In this document: in pieces, positions 27,093 through 35,282 of the stretch
Layout of the letters: every line of letters begins with the position of its first letter
Numbering within the stretch: the first letter of the stretch is position 1
Made by a program: the position numbers and the translations under genes
The notes under the pieces: model-generated
Databases searched by the model: none
What the model saw: the letters and a program-made list of their open reading frames with translations, nothing else
What the model was told of the DNA's origin: nothing
From: Mucilaginibacter sp.
Lineage (GTDB): Bacteria; Bacteroidota; Bacteroidia; Sphingobacteriales; Sphingobacteriaceae
NCBI GenBank assembly: GCA_028287895.1
Contig: JAQBOV010000027.1
Coordinates: 62,001-126,000 of the forward strand
Length of the DNA stretch: 64,000 nucleotides
Direction of reading: 5' to 3'

Positions 27093-27674
27093 TTAATTAT
27101 TTTTATATAAATGACTCATCATTAATAACTTGATGTGTCTTATATCGGGCAATTGTTTACTGGCTTCCTTTGCCATATCATCCCAATAACGCAAGCGTAT
27201 AAATAAATCGGCATCCGGATGCAATTCAAAATTTGCAGCTTCTTCCCTGCTCATGCGGCCACCCTGTGATTCAAGTTCAGACTTGGCGGCATTTGAAAGT
27301 TGATTATAGTATTCAGGATGTTTATAGGTAAGATATCTTTGAGCAATTACATGACTTTCGACCAAACTTGCAAGCCTTTCAGAAAATCCACGTTCGCGCA
27401 AAAAATCCGCACCCAAGTGTTCCTGATCTATATTGCCAAAACCATCCATGCTCTCAGCCTGGCTATTAGACACGCACAAGCGCCCTATATCATGGAAAAA
27501 TGCAGCCAGTATCACTTCGTCTTCAAATCCCTCCTCTTCGGCCAGCGCCGCTGCGTGCGACATATGCTCCAACTGCGATACAGGCTCGCCGATGTGACCT
27601 TCATTTTCATGCTTTTCACATAAAGCAAAAACTTCATTAACAATGGTTTCGGGTTTGAAAACTGAGACGTTCAT
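27093..27674 (-). CDS. PhnZ/TmpB-like HD-domain mixed-valent diiron oxygenase
   Basis: The 193-residue HD-domain protein has E30 in IGEPVSQLEH, H37, the H61-D62 pair (FFHDIG), H86 and H108. The spacing E-7-H-24-HD equals that of the phosphonate oxygenases PhnZ and TmpB as I remember them, where Glu27 and His34/58/80/104 bind a diiron site. The position matching PhnZ Tyr24 is His27 here, so the substrate may differ. I chose the ATG at 27674 (start MNVSVFK) over the longer 27716. No PhnY or TmpA partner is adjacent; a PhyH oxygenase sits 13 kb away. Function as a phosphonate C-P lyase is a hypothesis. Confidence 0.78.
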   Translation of the reverse strand: MNVSVFKPETIVNEVFALCEKHENEGHIGEPVSQLEHMSHAAALAEEEGFEDEVILAAFFHDIGRLCVSNSQAESMDGFGNIDQEHLGADFLRERGFSERLASLVESHVIAQRYLTYKHPEYYNQLSNAAKSELESQGGRMSREEAANFELHPDADLFIRLRYWDDMAKEASKQLPDIRHIKLLMMSHLYKNN

Positions 27675-27804
27675 AAAATCTGGGTTTATACAAATAAAGC
27701 AAACAGATGTTATCAAATTATTAAATCAACGTAATGTATTCATAATAGTTTCTTTTGTTGATAAATTATTTAGTCTGTATAAAACACTTAACACAAACTT
27801 AACC

Positions 27805-27833
27805 TTTGCTTAATGGTTACCTAACTATCTTTG
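27805..27833 (+). promoter_or_regulatory. Bacteroidota promoter (TTTG / TATCTTTG)
   Basis: A TTTG -33 element at 27805-27808 and a TATCTTTG -7 element at 27826-27833 are separated by 17 bases, a good match to the Bacteroidota consensus. It drives the glycosyltransferase starting at 27880. Confidence 0.7.
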
Positions 27834-27879
27834 AACCATCATAATACCAAAATAAAACCATTAAAAATAAGTTGCTTCC

Positions 27880-28902
27880 ATGAAAATACTTTATGCCATA
27901 CAGGGAACAGGTAACGGGCATTTAAGCAGATCAATGGACATTGTGCCTTTGCTGAAGCAGATGGCCGATGTAGATGTGCTGGTAAGCGGCACGCAGGGCG
28001 ATCTTGCACTTCCCTTCCCTGTAAAGTATACATTCAACGGCTTTGGTTTTATATTCGGCAAAACGGGCGGTGTAGATCTTTGGAAATCCTTTTATAAATC
28101 AAGGTTTCGTAATTTTATAAAAGAGATCAATAAAGTACCCGTTGAAGAATATGATCTGGTGATCAATGATTTTGAGCCTGTATCGGCCTGGGCATGTTAT
28201 CTGAAAAACAAACCCTGTATAGGGCTAAGCCACCAGGCAGCTGTATTGTCGGATCAGGCACCCAAGCCGGAAGATTCAGATATGATAGGCAAGCTTATCC
28301 TTAAAAACTATGCCCCGGTAACCGTGCAATACGGTTTTCATTTTAAGTCATTTGACGAAAATACGTTTACCCCGGTTATCCGGCGACAGGTAAGGGAGCA
28401 AAAAATTGCATTCAAAGGCCACTATACTGTTTATTTACCGGCTTATGATGATAAAAGGCTCATCAAAAGACTATCGGAATTTAAGGATGTGCAATGGGAT
28501 GTTTTTTCAAAACACAATAAAAAAGTATTGAAACAGAAAAATGTATCCATCCAGCCGATAGATAATGAGAAATTTATAAAAAGCATGGCGCAATCCGCCG
28601 GGATACTTTGCGGAGCAGGTTTTGAAACGCCGGCAGAGGCTTTATTTCTGAAGAAAAAACTGCTGGTGATCCCCATGAAAAGTCAGTATGAACAACACCT
28701 GAACGCGGCAGCATTAAAATCAATGGGGGTGCCGGTAATAAAAAGCCTTAAGCCTAAGCACGAAGAAACCATATTAAACTGGATAGATAATGGTAAAGTA
28801 ATTGATGTTGATTATCCCGATCGCACAAAAGAAATATTAGAGTACATCCTAGAAAGACATTCCCACCCGGCGCTCTTTATAGACACTGCGGATAAAGTTT
28901 AA
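27880..28902 (+). CDS. MurG/UGT-like glycosyltransferase
   Basis: The 340-residue soluble protein has the GT-B layout of the MJ1255/MurG-like group. Its N-terminal domain starts KILYAIQGTGNGHLSRSM (the G-x-G-H-x-x-R motif seen in this group). The C-terminal domain has the nucleotide-sugar binding GAGFETPAEALFLKKKLLVIPM and the QYEQHLNAAALKSMG segment. It should transfer a sugar from a UDP-sugar to a lipid or similar acceptor. The acceptor is not predictable. Confidence 0.87.
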   Translation: MKILYAIQGTGNGHLSRSMDIVPLLKQMADVDVLVSGTQGDLALPFPVKYTFNGFGFIFGKTGGVDLWKSFYKSRFRNFIKEINKVPVEEYDLVINDFEPVSAWACYLKNKPCIGLSHQAAVLSDQAPKPEDSDMIGKLILKNYAPVTVQYGFHFKSFDENTFTPVIRRQVREQKIAFKGHYTVYLPAYDDKRLIKRLSEFKDVQWDVFSKHNKKVLKQKNVSIQPIDNEKFIKSMAQSAGILCGAGFETPAEALFLKKKLLVIPMKSQYEQHLNAAALKSMGVPVIKSLKPKHEETILNWIDNGKVIDVDYPDRTKEILEYILERHSHPALFIDTADKV

Positions 28903-28910
28903 TTTTTGTG

Positions 28911-28918
28911 TACATTTG
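28911..28918 (+). promoter_or_regulatory. Bacteroidota -7 element before the 62-residue gene
   Basis: TACATTTG matches TAnnTTTG and ends 20 bases before the ATG at 28939. It supports that ATG over the in-frame codon at 28906. Confidence 0.5.
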
Positions 28919-28938
28919 GTCGATATCCCAACAAGAAT

Positions 28939-29127
28939 ATGGCACAAAAAGTAATCACAGTGAACATTAATGTTTACGAGCAAACCGTAACTAACCGCCA
29001 TTCAGCATACGAAATAAAAGAGGTAAATAAATATCTTGATGAAGGTTGGGTAATCAAAGAATGCATACACAGCGCTACTTCTGCACCAAACTGGACCAAC
29101 ATTACTTTTATACTGGAGAAATTATAG
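28939..29127 (+). CDS. Small conserved protein, unknown function
   Basis: This is a 62-residue soluble protein with the pattern beta (KVITVNINVYEQTV), helix (YEIKEVNKYLDEGWVIKE) and beta (NITFILEKL). The GWVIKE..S...TFILEK layout is that of small alpha/beta proteins reminiscent of DUF4177. It has its own promoter and terminator, so it is probably expressed. Function is unknown. Confidence 0.65.
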   Translation: MAQKVITVNINVYEQTVTNRHSAYEIKEVNKYLDEGWVIKECIHSATSAPNWTNITFILEKL

Positions 29128-29156
29128 CCTTATTCTCCTTTTTAAATTATTTTAAG

Positions 29157-29195
29157 AAAAGCTCTTCATTAAACGCAGAAATGAAGGGCTTTTTT
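29157..29195 (+). terminator. Terminator after the 62-residue gene
   Basis: AAAAGCTCTTCATT (29157-29170) pairs with AATGAAGGGCTTTT (29180-29193) with one G-U pair, followed by a T-run. Confidence 0.85.
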
Positions 29196-29610
29196 CTTTG
29201 TATATCTACCCATTTAAGGTATGTGACTCCCCATTATTATTTCAGCCCCCTCTAAAAGCAGGGAAATCCAGGCAGAAAATAAAAGATTGGATTTAACCTG
29301 AGCGAAATTAAAAAAGGGTTTCAGATCTGGGAAAAAGGGCAAAAGTGAAGCGCCGGACATTCCGACCATATCTGACCGCACTTGGGACCCAAAGAGATCG
29401 GGCTTAAAATTAAGCTTTGTGGCCCCCTTCGCTTTCGGAGGTTTTCAAAATACGATTTTTAATTAAATTTAGATCGAAATAATCAGTGTAACCAAGTAAA
29501 GGACAGGTTATATTATCAATACGGTGCTTTTATTTATTAAAAATTACTTAAATATTAAATTTTGTTAGTAAAAGATGGCAATTATTCAATTTTTTTGCTA
29601 ATTTTATGAA
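29196..29610. other. Intergenic stretch, no gene recognised
   Basis: This 415-base stretch contains a CAGCCCCCTCTAAAAG word near 29240 that resembles the dispersed CCCTCTCC elements seen elsewhere in the window, and some purine-rich sequence. I find no frame with family resemblance on either strand. Confidence 0.45.
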
Positions 29611-29964
29611 ATGCGACTGAGATATAAGATATTATTCCCTGTATTCGCCTGCATTTTAACTACATTTATACTAAATGCCAGCGCATATACTCACGCAAAA
29701 TCAATTTTCCACAAAAAAATATCTCCTCATAGAATAACTGCCGGCAGTAATACCAATTACTTGCTTCTTATAAATCCCATTGAGTCAATACCGGCTATTA
29801 ATTTACAAGTGCACAAAATTGTGCATTGTGCACAAGCTATGTTTTGTGCAGTGAATGATCTTACGGTTTGTCTTAAATGCTATAATTTTTTTTCGGGGAA
29901 CGGCCATCAACAGTTTACCGGCTCCCAAAAGATCCTCCTGTTCCCGTTTCACGCTTTTTGGTAG
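29611..29964 (+). CDS. Doubtful exported protein, possibly a gene remnant
   Basis: The 117-residue frame begins with a plausible signal peptide (MRLRYKILFPVFACILTTFI, then LNASAYTHA). The rest has no clear fold and carries scattered cysteines. A second open frame (29855-30109) overlaps it in another register. The picture suits the 5' end of an envelope-protein gene that has lost its body by frameshift, lying just upstream of amtB. It may also be noise. Confidence 0.3.
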   Translation: MRLRYKILFPVFACILTTFILNASAYTHAKSIFHKKISPHRITAGSNTNYLLLINPIESIPAINLQVHKIVHCAQAMFCAVNDLTVCLKCYNFFSGNGHQQFTGSQKILLFPFHAFW

Positions 29965-30185
29965 GATTAAAGGTAACGCTGCTTTTTTGACATTTGAATT
30001 AACCTTCGGCCAATATTACCGGCAGACGATATTGTTATATGCATTATTTCCAGCAGTGTTGCCTGTCATTGCCCTGTTTACTTATTTATCAGCTGACCGG
30101 CTACATTGAATGACCATGAGCTATCATTAAGCAAAATTGATAAGCCGCTCCATGTATTGCCTTCACATTTAAACGAATTATTAAG

Positions 30186-31493
30186 ATGAAAAAACTCATA
30201 CCATTCGCAATACTTATTATTGTCGTTATACTTGCCCTTATTTATCCTTCAATTGAACCTGTTAACATTGCCGCCAATAAGATCGATTCCGGCGATACTG
30301 CCTGGTTGCTAACAGCAACTGCTTTAGTTTTGTTAATGACGCCGGGCCTTGCCTTCTTTTACGGCGGGATGGTAAGCAAAAAGAATGTACTCTCCACCAT
30401 GATGCAAAGCTTTGTGTGTATGGGCATTATTACCATTATTTGGGTAGTATTTGGATTCAGCCTTGCTTTTGGCGATTCTATAAATGGAATAATTGGAAAC
30501 CCCGGCACATTTTTTATGATGAAAGGTATGCTGGGCAACGCTACCTGGAAACTGGCCCCTACGATACCATTGGTTTTATTTGCCATGTTCCAGCTAAAAT
30601 TTGCTGTAATCACCCCCGCCCTTATTACCGGTGCTTTTGCTGAACGGATACGCTTTAATTCATATATTATCTTTTTATGCCTGTTTCTGGTGTTTATCTA
30701 TGCACCTCTGGCACATTCAACCTGGCACCCTGATGGGTTAATGTTTAAATTAGGCGTGCTTGACTTTGCCGGAGGCACAGTTGTTCATATGTCAGCAGGT
30801 TGGGCAGCACTGGCATCGGCACTATACTTAAAGCAGCGCAAAACAACAACACATTCACCTGCCCGTATCAGTTATATTTTATTGGGCACAGGATTGCTAT
30901 GGTTTGGCTGGTTTGGGTTTAATGCGGGTTCGGCCCTTGGTTCAGGCGCACTTGCAGCCACAGCATTGGCTACAACCACTACTGCATCTGCGGCGGCAGC
31001 GATGTCATGGGTGTTTTTTGAGATGGCCCGCGGCAAAAAACCTACCGTGATGGGTGCTTGTATTGGCGCAGTTGTAGGGCTGGTGGCTATAACACCGGCT
31101 GCGGGGTTTGTCAGCATACCGAGCTCATTAATAGTTGGTATCGTAGCCGCTGTGGTGAGCAACCTGGTAGTTGCTTGGCGCACACGCACTTCAATTGATG
31201 ACACCCTGGATGTTTTCCCTTGTCATGGCGTAGGCGGCATGGTTGGCATGTTGCTGACCGGAGTATTTGCCCATCAGAACGTCAACGGAGGCAATACCAC
31301 CGGCAATGGTCTGTTTTATGGCGAAACACACCTGTTTTTTGTGCACCTGATAGCGCTTGGAGCCGTGTCGGTGTTTGCTTTTTTCGGGTCGCTTATCCTG
31401 CTAAAAGTTACCGATATGATCAGCCCGTTGAGGGTATCAGAAGAAGATGAAACGACAGGGCTTGATCTGAGCCAGCACGGCGAAAGTATGTAG
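30186..31493 (+). CDS. amtB: Ammonium transporter
   Basis: AmtB moves ammonium through a trimeric membrane channel. The 435-residue protein has an N-terminal extra hydrophobic segment, then SGDTAWLLTATALVLLMTPGLAFFYGG (entry to the Amt core), ITGAFAERIRF, the first pore histidine in VVHMSAGWAALA and the second in DVFPCHGVGGMVG. All core helices are present. No glnK (P-II) gene follows, which is unusual for an Amt gene. The gene is closed by a strong terminator. Confidence 0.95.
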   Translation: MKKLIPFAILIIVVILALIYPSIEPVNIAANKIDSGDTAWLLTATALVLLMTPGLAFFYGGMVSKKNVLSTMMQSFVCMGIITIIWVVFGFSLAFGDSINGIIGNPGTFFMMKGMLGNATWKLAPTIPLVLFAMFQLKFAVITPALITGAFAERIRFNSYIIFLCLFLVFIYAPLAHSTWHPDGLMFKLGVLDFAGGTVVHMSAGWAALASALYLKQRKTTTHSPARISYILLGTGLLWFGWFGFNAGSALGSGALAATALATTTTASAAAAMSWVFFEMARGKKPTVMGACIGAVVGLVAITPAAGFVSIPSSLIVGIVAAVVSNLVVAWRTRTSIDDTLDVFPCHGVGGMVGMLLTGVFAHQNVNGGNTTGNGLFYGETHLFFVHLIALGAVSVFAFFGSLILLKVTDMISPLRVSEEDETTGLDLSQHGESM

Positions 31494-31645
31494 ATCCTGT
31501 TCAATCAGCCTATTGTTTACTTTGTCAGGATCATTTTTATAAAGCAAAAACGAAAGGTTTGATTGATATGACTTCATTGTTTAAATGCTTAAAAACTAAT
31601 GACAAGCACTTTATTGTGCATGATAAGGATCATTATATAATAGGG

Positions 31646-31674
31646 AAGGCTGTCCTGAAAAGGACAGCCTTTAT
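31646..31674 (+). terminator. Terminator after amtB
   Basis: AAGGCTGTCCT (31646-31656) pairs perfectly with AGGACAGCCTT (31661-31671) across a GAAA loop, then TT-ATT. The GAAA tetraloop makes a very stable hairpin. Confidence 0.88.
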
Positions 31675-31781
31675 TACCATTTCAAAAACCTGTTTATTGC
31701 CCCGCCTATCGACCTTAAAAGCAAAAATACGATCATAAAAGGTTTTAAAACCGCTCTTTGTTTCACGATATTTGCTCATTG

Positions 31782-32900
31782 ATGGACCACATTATTCCAA
31801 TTAATGCCCGCATTTTCGGCCTGATTTCGGAGTTTAAGATCGATGCAAAAATAGCGCCGGTTGAACCCTTTGGTTCAGGTCACATTAACGATACTTACCG
31901 TATTATCAATAGCGATGCAAAAGGGGTTGACTATCTGCTTCAGCGTATTAATCATCACGTTTTCAATGACGTGCCTGCATTAATGCAAAACCTGTTGAAT
32001 GTGACCAATCATTTAAAACAAAAACTATCCCTGGTACCTGGTGCAAATACCGAAAAGGAAGTACTCACCATTGTTCAGACCAGGCAAGGTCTGCCTTATT
32101 TTAAAGATAAGGATGGTGATTATTGGCGTGTATTCCATTTCTTGAAAGATACGCGCAGCTATGACCAGGTTGAAACCGAAAAACAGGCATTTGAAGGCGG
32201 TAAGGCATTCGGGCGTTTCCAGGCCTTACTTTCTGATTTGGATACCAGTCTTGTAAAAGATACCATACCCGATTTCCACAATATTGAATTCCGCTTAAAT
32301 AAACTTCGCCAGGCTATCGATGCGAATGTGGTGGGCAGATTGAACAAAGTGCTGGCTGAGATTGAGTTTATTAAACTGCGAGCCGCTAAAATGAGTGAAA
32401 TATTACGATTAGGCCGGGCAGGTATTTTGCCCCGGCGGATAGTGCATAATGATACCAAATTCAATAACGTATTACTGGATAGCGAAGATAAGGCACAATG
32501 TGTGATTGACCTGGATACGGTAATGCCGGGCTATGTGGCTTATGATTTTGGTGATTCGATACGCACCATCATCAATACCACCGCCGAGGATGAAACTGCT
32601 CTTAACCAAATCGGTTTAAATATCCCTTTATTTGAGGCTTATACGCGAGGTTATTTTCAGCAAGCCATCGTTTTTTTAACCGAGGCTGAAATTGACTCCC
32701 TGTTAAAAGGCGTTTTACTTCTGCCTTACATACAGGCGGTGCGGTTTTTGACTGACTATTTAGAAGGCGATCATTATTTTAAAATTCATTCCCGCGATCA
32801 TAACCTGCAGCGTACCAGGGCACAATTGGTTTTGGTGAAAAAATTAGAAGATAACCAGGAAGTACTTGACCACATCATTCAAAAAACCTGGCAGCATTAA
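31782..32900 (+). CDS. APH-fold sugar kinase (N-acetylhexosamine 1-kinase-like)
   Basis: The 372-residue kinase has the APH/choline-kinase fold: a Gly-rich start (EPFGSGHINDTY), the catalytic Brenner loop IVHNDTKFNN and the metal motif VIDLDTVMPGYVAYDFGD. The HNDTK-x-NN and DLDTVMPG motifs are those I associate with NahK-type N-acetylhexosamine 1-kinases. It would phosphorylate a sugar at C1 with ATP. The start is set at the ATG at 31782; an in-frame TTG at 31758 is less likely. No lacto-N-biose pathway genes are adjacent. Confidence 0.83.
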   Translation: MDHIIPINARIFGLISEFKIDAKIAPVEPFGSGHINDTYRIINSDAKGVDYLLQRINHHVFNDVPALMQNLLNVTNHLKQKLSLVPGANTEKEVLTIVQTRQGLPYFKDKDGDYWRVFHFLKDTRSYDQVETEKQAFEGGKAFGRFQALLSDLDTSLVKDTIPDFHNIEFRLNKLRQAIDANVVGRLNKVLAEIEFIKLRAAKMSEILRLGRAGILPRRIVHNDTKFNNVLLDSEDKAQCVIDLDTVMPGYVAYDFGDSIRTIINTTAEDETALNQIGLNIPLFEAYTRGYFQQAIVFLTEAEIDSLLKGVLLLPYIQAVRFLTDYLEGDHYFKIHSRDHNLQRTRAQLVLVKKLEDNQEVLDHIIQKTWQH

Positions 32901-33097
32901 GCCTGTACTCCCGGTAAGGATAATATTCAGCAGCGGCGGATCAGGAATTCATTTCTTAAAATAAAAGCGAACTAGGTATTACTTCATACACAATCAGCAT
33001 ACCGCCCTCAATTACCCGATCATTAAAATGGCTGCTTGAATATTTACAGGCAGCTAACACTGGATGATTGCAAAGTGAAGATTGCACATCCGCAGGG
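32901..33097. other. Intergenic stretch, nothing recognised
   Basis: This stretch and the one at 33293-33412 flank a decayed small frame. I see no gene, repeat or strong hairpin in either. Confidence 0.45.
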
Positions 33098-33292
33098 CTA
33101 CTTTTCAATGGCTGATTTAAGTTTCGGGGCGTATCTGGCTCGGCGGCCTATGGTGCTCTTTGATTCCACAAAATCAGCAATAGCATCAATAACCTGCATT
33201 GCTTTGGAAAAAGTGTAAATCCAGTTCTTATGCGAACTTAATGAGCAGATCTGTTTCTTATCAGAATCTGATTTAATGATTAAAGTGGTCAT
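33098..33292 (-). pseudogene. Decayed small (antitoxin-like) gene
   Basis: The 64-residue frame starts MTTLIIKSDSDKK, like small Bacteroidota proteins (often beside toxin genes) that continue DLLIKLAKKLD. The present frame then turns into an unrelated sequence. In another register the DNA does read DLLIKFA, a TAA where a Lys codon would fit, then ELDLHFFQSN. So one indel and one nonsense change seem to have broken the gene. The recognition rests on memory of the family pattern. Confidence 0.4.
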
Positions 33293-33412
33293 TAATCGAA
33301 ATTACTATTTTTTGCAAAAACAAAAATTTCAGCTATAGAACTGTTCCCTCCATCCGGTAAAGATGATAGCAAGATCCGCGAAGACAGAACAGCAGGACAA
33401 ACGCTCACCGTC

Positions 33413-34360
33413 CTATTTCAGCATCACCTTTGTTGCACCGTAACCAAAGCGGTCTTTATGTGCATCCATAAACGTTTGTATCCGGTTATTCCGGCTCAAA
33501 GCCTTATGTATCTCGTGTTTCAAAATTCCATTGCCTACCCCATGAATAAATACGATATCAGGGTATTGATGTACAATGGCCGCATCCAGTGCGGTACGAA
33601 AATGTTCCATCTGGATATTTAATATCTCGGTGCTGCTTAAAAACTGGTGATCATCCCGCAATTTTTCAATATGCAGGTCTACTTCTCTTTCGGGTTTTGC
33701 TATCACGACCTTTTCCTCCGACGGCTTAAAAAAACTTTCCTTCAGTTTTTGTGCATCAATAATCAGTTCTGGCTCATCCAGTTGTATCAGCCAGCCTTGC
33801 TGATCTAACAGGGGTATTGGTTTTTTGGCACCAGAAAAATCCTTCGCTTTAAATTTTTCCTCTACCACTAGTGGGGAACGCAGGGACAGATTACCGGCAG
33901 CGTAAAACAATACCTGGAATTTGAATTTGGGCCAAAGCTGCAGATCAGCCAATTGCCCTGAATATATTTTCATAGTGGTTTTAGGGGCGATGATACCCGC
34001 GTACTCACCCTGACATTGCTGTTGCTTCTCGGTGATCAAAGTGGTTAATAACTGGTAGGATGTATCATTGACGAGGTAAAAATGAACCACCGAATTTGCT
34101 TTAATATCATTAACAACACCTAAATAAATACCTTTATCTTGAAAAGGCACATTGGTTGGCTGCGGTTTACCCGTCGTCGGCCGGGTCTTATCCTGTGCTG
34201 ATTCAAAACCATGCACCGTGGTAACTTTACTGGCTAATACAGGTATCTCAAAATCATCTTCTCCGGTTACACCAATCATTTGGTCATCAATGATCCGTGT
34301 AACATAACCTTCCATTTTCTCATCCACAAATCGTACAAAGTCGCCTAATTTATATTTCAT
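33413..34360 (-). CDS. DUF2027-Smr domain protein
   Basis: The 315-residue protein has an N-terminal DUF2027 region (KYKLGDFVRFVDEKMEGYVTR and GVTGEDDFEIPV) and a C-terminal Smr domain with the REVDLHIEKL motif and VFIHGVGNGILKHEIHKAL (the HGxG loop). Smr domains of MutS2 act as nucleases; this combination is widespread in Bacteroidota and its role is unknown. A TATCTTTG -7 element precedes it. Confidence 0.92.
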   Translation of the reverse strand: MKYKLGDFVRFVDEKMEGYVTRIIDDQMIGVTGEDDFEIPVLASKVTTVHGFESAQDKTRPTTGKPQPTNVPFQDKGIYLGVVNDIKANSVVHFYLVNDTSYQLLTTLITEKQQQCQGEYAGIIAPKTTMKIYSGQLADLQLWPKFKFQVLFYAAGNLSLRSPLVVEEKFKAKDFSGAKKPIPLLDQQGWLIQLDEPELIIDAQKLKESFFKPSEEKVVIAKPEREVDLHIEKLRDDHQFLSSTEILNIQMEHFRTALDAAIVHQYPDIVFIHGVGNGILKHEIHKALSRNNRIQTFMDAHKDRFGYGATKVMLK

Positions 34361-34381
34361 TTCGAACTATTTTTTTTTCAA

Positions 34382-34389
34382 CAAAGATA
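34382..34389 (-). promoter_or_regulatory. Bacteroidota -7 element before DUF2027-Smr
   Basis: On the minus strand the octamer reads TATCTTTG, a full match to TAnnTTTG, 21 bases before the ATG at 34360. Confidence 0.5.
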
Positions 34390-34504
34390 CCTTATATAAA
34401 CGCCATAGCCAGCTATTGTAAATAATTGAAAAAATTCTAATCAACGAATTGATAATAGGAACTTTAATTGCAATTGAATGTTATAAAGGAATAATTATAA
34501 AGCC

Positions 34505-35032
34505 ATGACACTCGTAGCCAAGCAAACATTAGACGCGGTAGAAGTTAAACAACTATTCATCCATCAGTTAAACAGAGTAAACTGCACCAAAGGTTATCTG
34601 CTCAGGAATCTGCCATTACTTGCACAAATCGCTTCGTTTAGAAATATGGAACTGGCTATACTGGAAGATCTGGATGATGTAAAAAAACAGCAGTTACGTA
34701 TTAATGAGATATATGAAATGCTGCACGCTAATGCTTCAGATGAGGGCTGTGAAGTGATTAAAGCAGTCATTGAGGAAGCATTTAACCTGGGCAATAACAC
34801 AGGCAAATCAACCATTGTTAATGATATGGACATCATCTTATACATGCAGCTGATAGAGAATATTGAATTAACCTCGTTTAGCATGTTAAAGCTGATTGCC
34901 CGGTTTATGGGAAATGACGAGGTAATCCAGATGATAACCGAATGCTTCGACGAGAATGTAGACAACGACAACCTTTTTACACTGATATCCGAAGAGTATC
35001 TTTCAAAAAGCCAGCCTGTTCAAAGAAAATAA
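34505..35032 (+). CDS. DUF892 ferritin-like protein (YciE-like)
   Basis: The 175-residue all-helical protein fits the DUF892/YciE ferritin-like family: VEVKQLFIHQLNRVNCTKGYLLRNLPLLAQIA opens helix one as in YciF/YciE, and helices with NMELAILEDLDDV and LIENIELTSFSMLKLIARFMG follow. Family members are stress-induced and adopt a four-helix bundle. The usual metal-ligand Glu and His set is incomplete, so metal binding is doubtful. Confidence 0.78.
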   Translation: MTLVAKQTLDAVEVKQLFIHQLNRVNCTKGYLLRNLPLLAQIASFRNMELAILEDLDDVKKQQLRINEIYEMLHANASDEGCEVIKAVIEEAFNLGNNTGKSTIVNDMDIILYMQLIENIELTSFSMLKLIARFMGNDEVIQMITECFDENVDNDNLFTLISEEYLSKSQPVQRK

Positions 35033-35062
35033 GGAATACTGTACCTGTTCGGCTTAAAAAGA

Positions 35063-35089
35063 GAAGCCAGACCTTAACGGTCTGGCTTC
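35063..35089. terminator. Terminator after the DUF892 gene
   Basis: GAAGCCAGACC (35063-35073) pairs perfectly with GGTCTGGCTTC (35079-35089) with a five-base loop. The T-tract on the right is weak. Confidence 0.7.
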
Positions 35090-35282
35090 AGAAAAGTTAT
35101 TTAATACCCCTATTAAAATAACTAACTCAAAATAAAGAAATTATTACGTTTAATGCAAGTACTGTAACCATTTATTTACACTAATCTTACTAATCTGCTT
35201 GTTCCTCCTAGTTTTTCAAATAATTGGTTTTAGCATATCGGCACCGGACGATTTATTATTAATTTGCCCGAAAATATTTTAC

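Noticed and set aside
30872..31204. 110-codon minus-strand frame inside amtB
   Set aside because: It is an Ala-rich mirror of the amtB reading frame.
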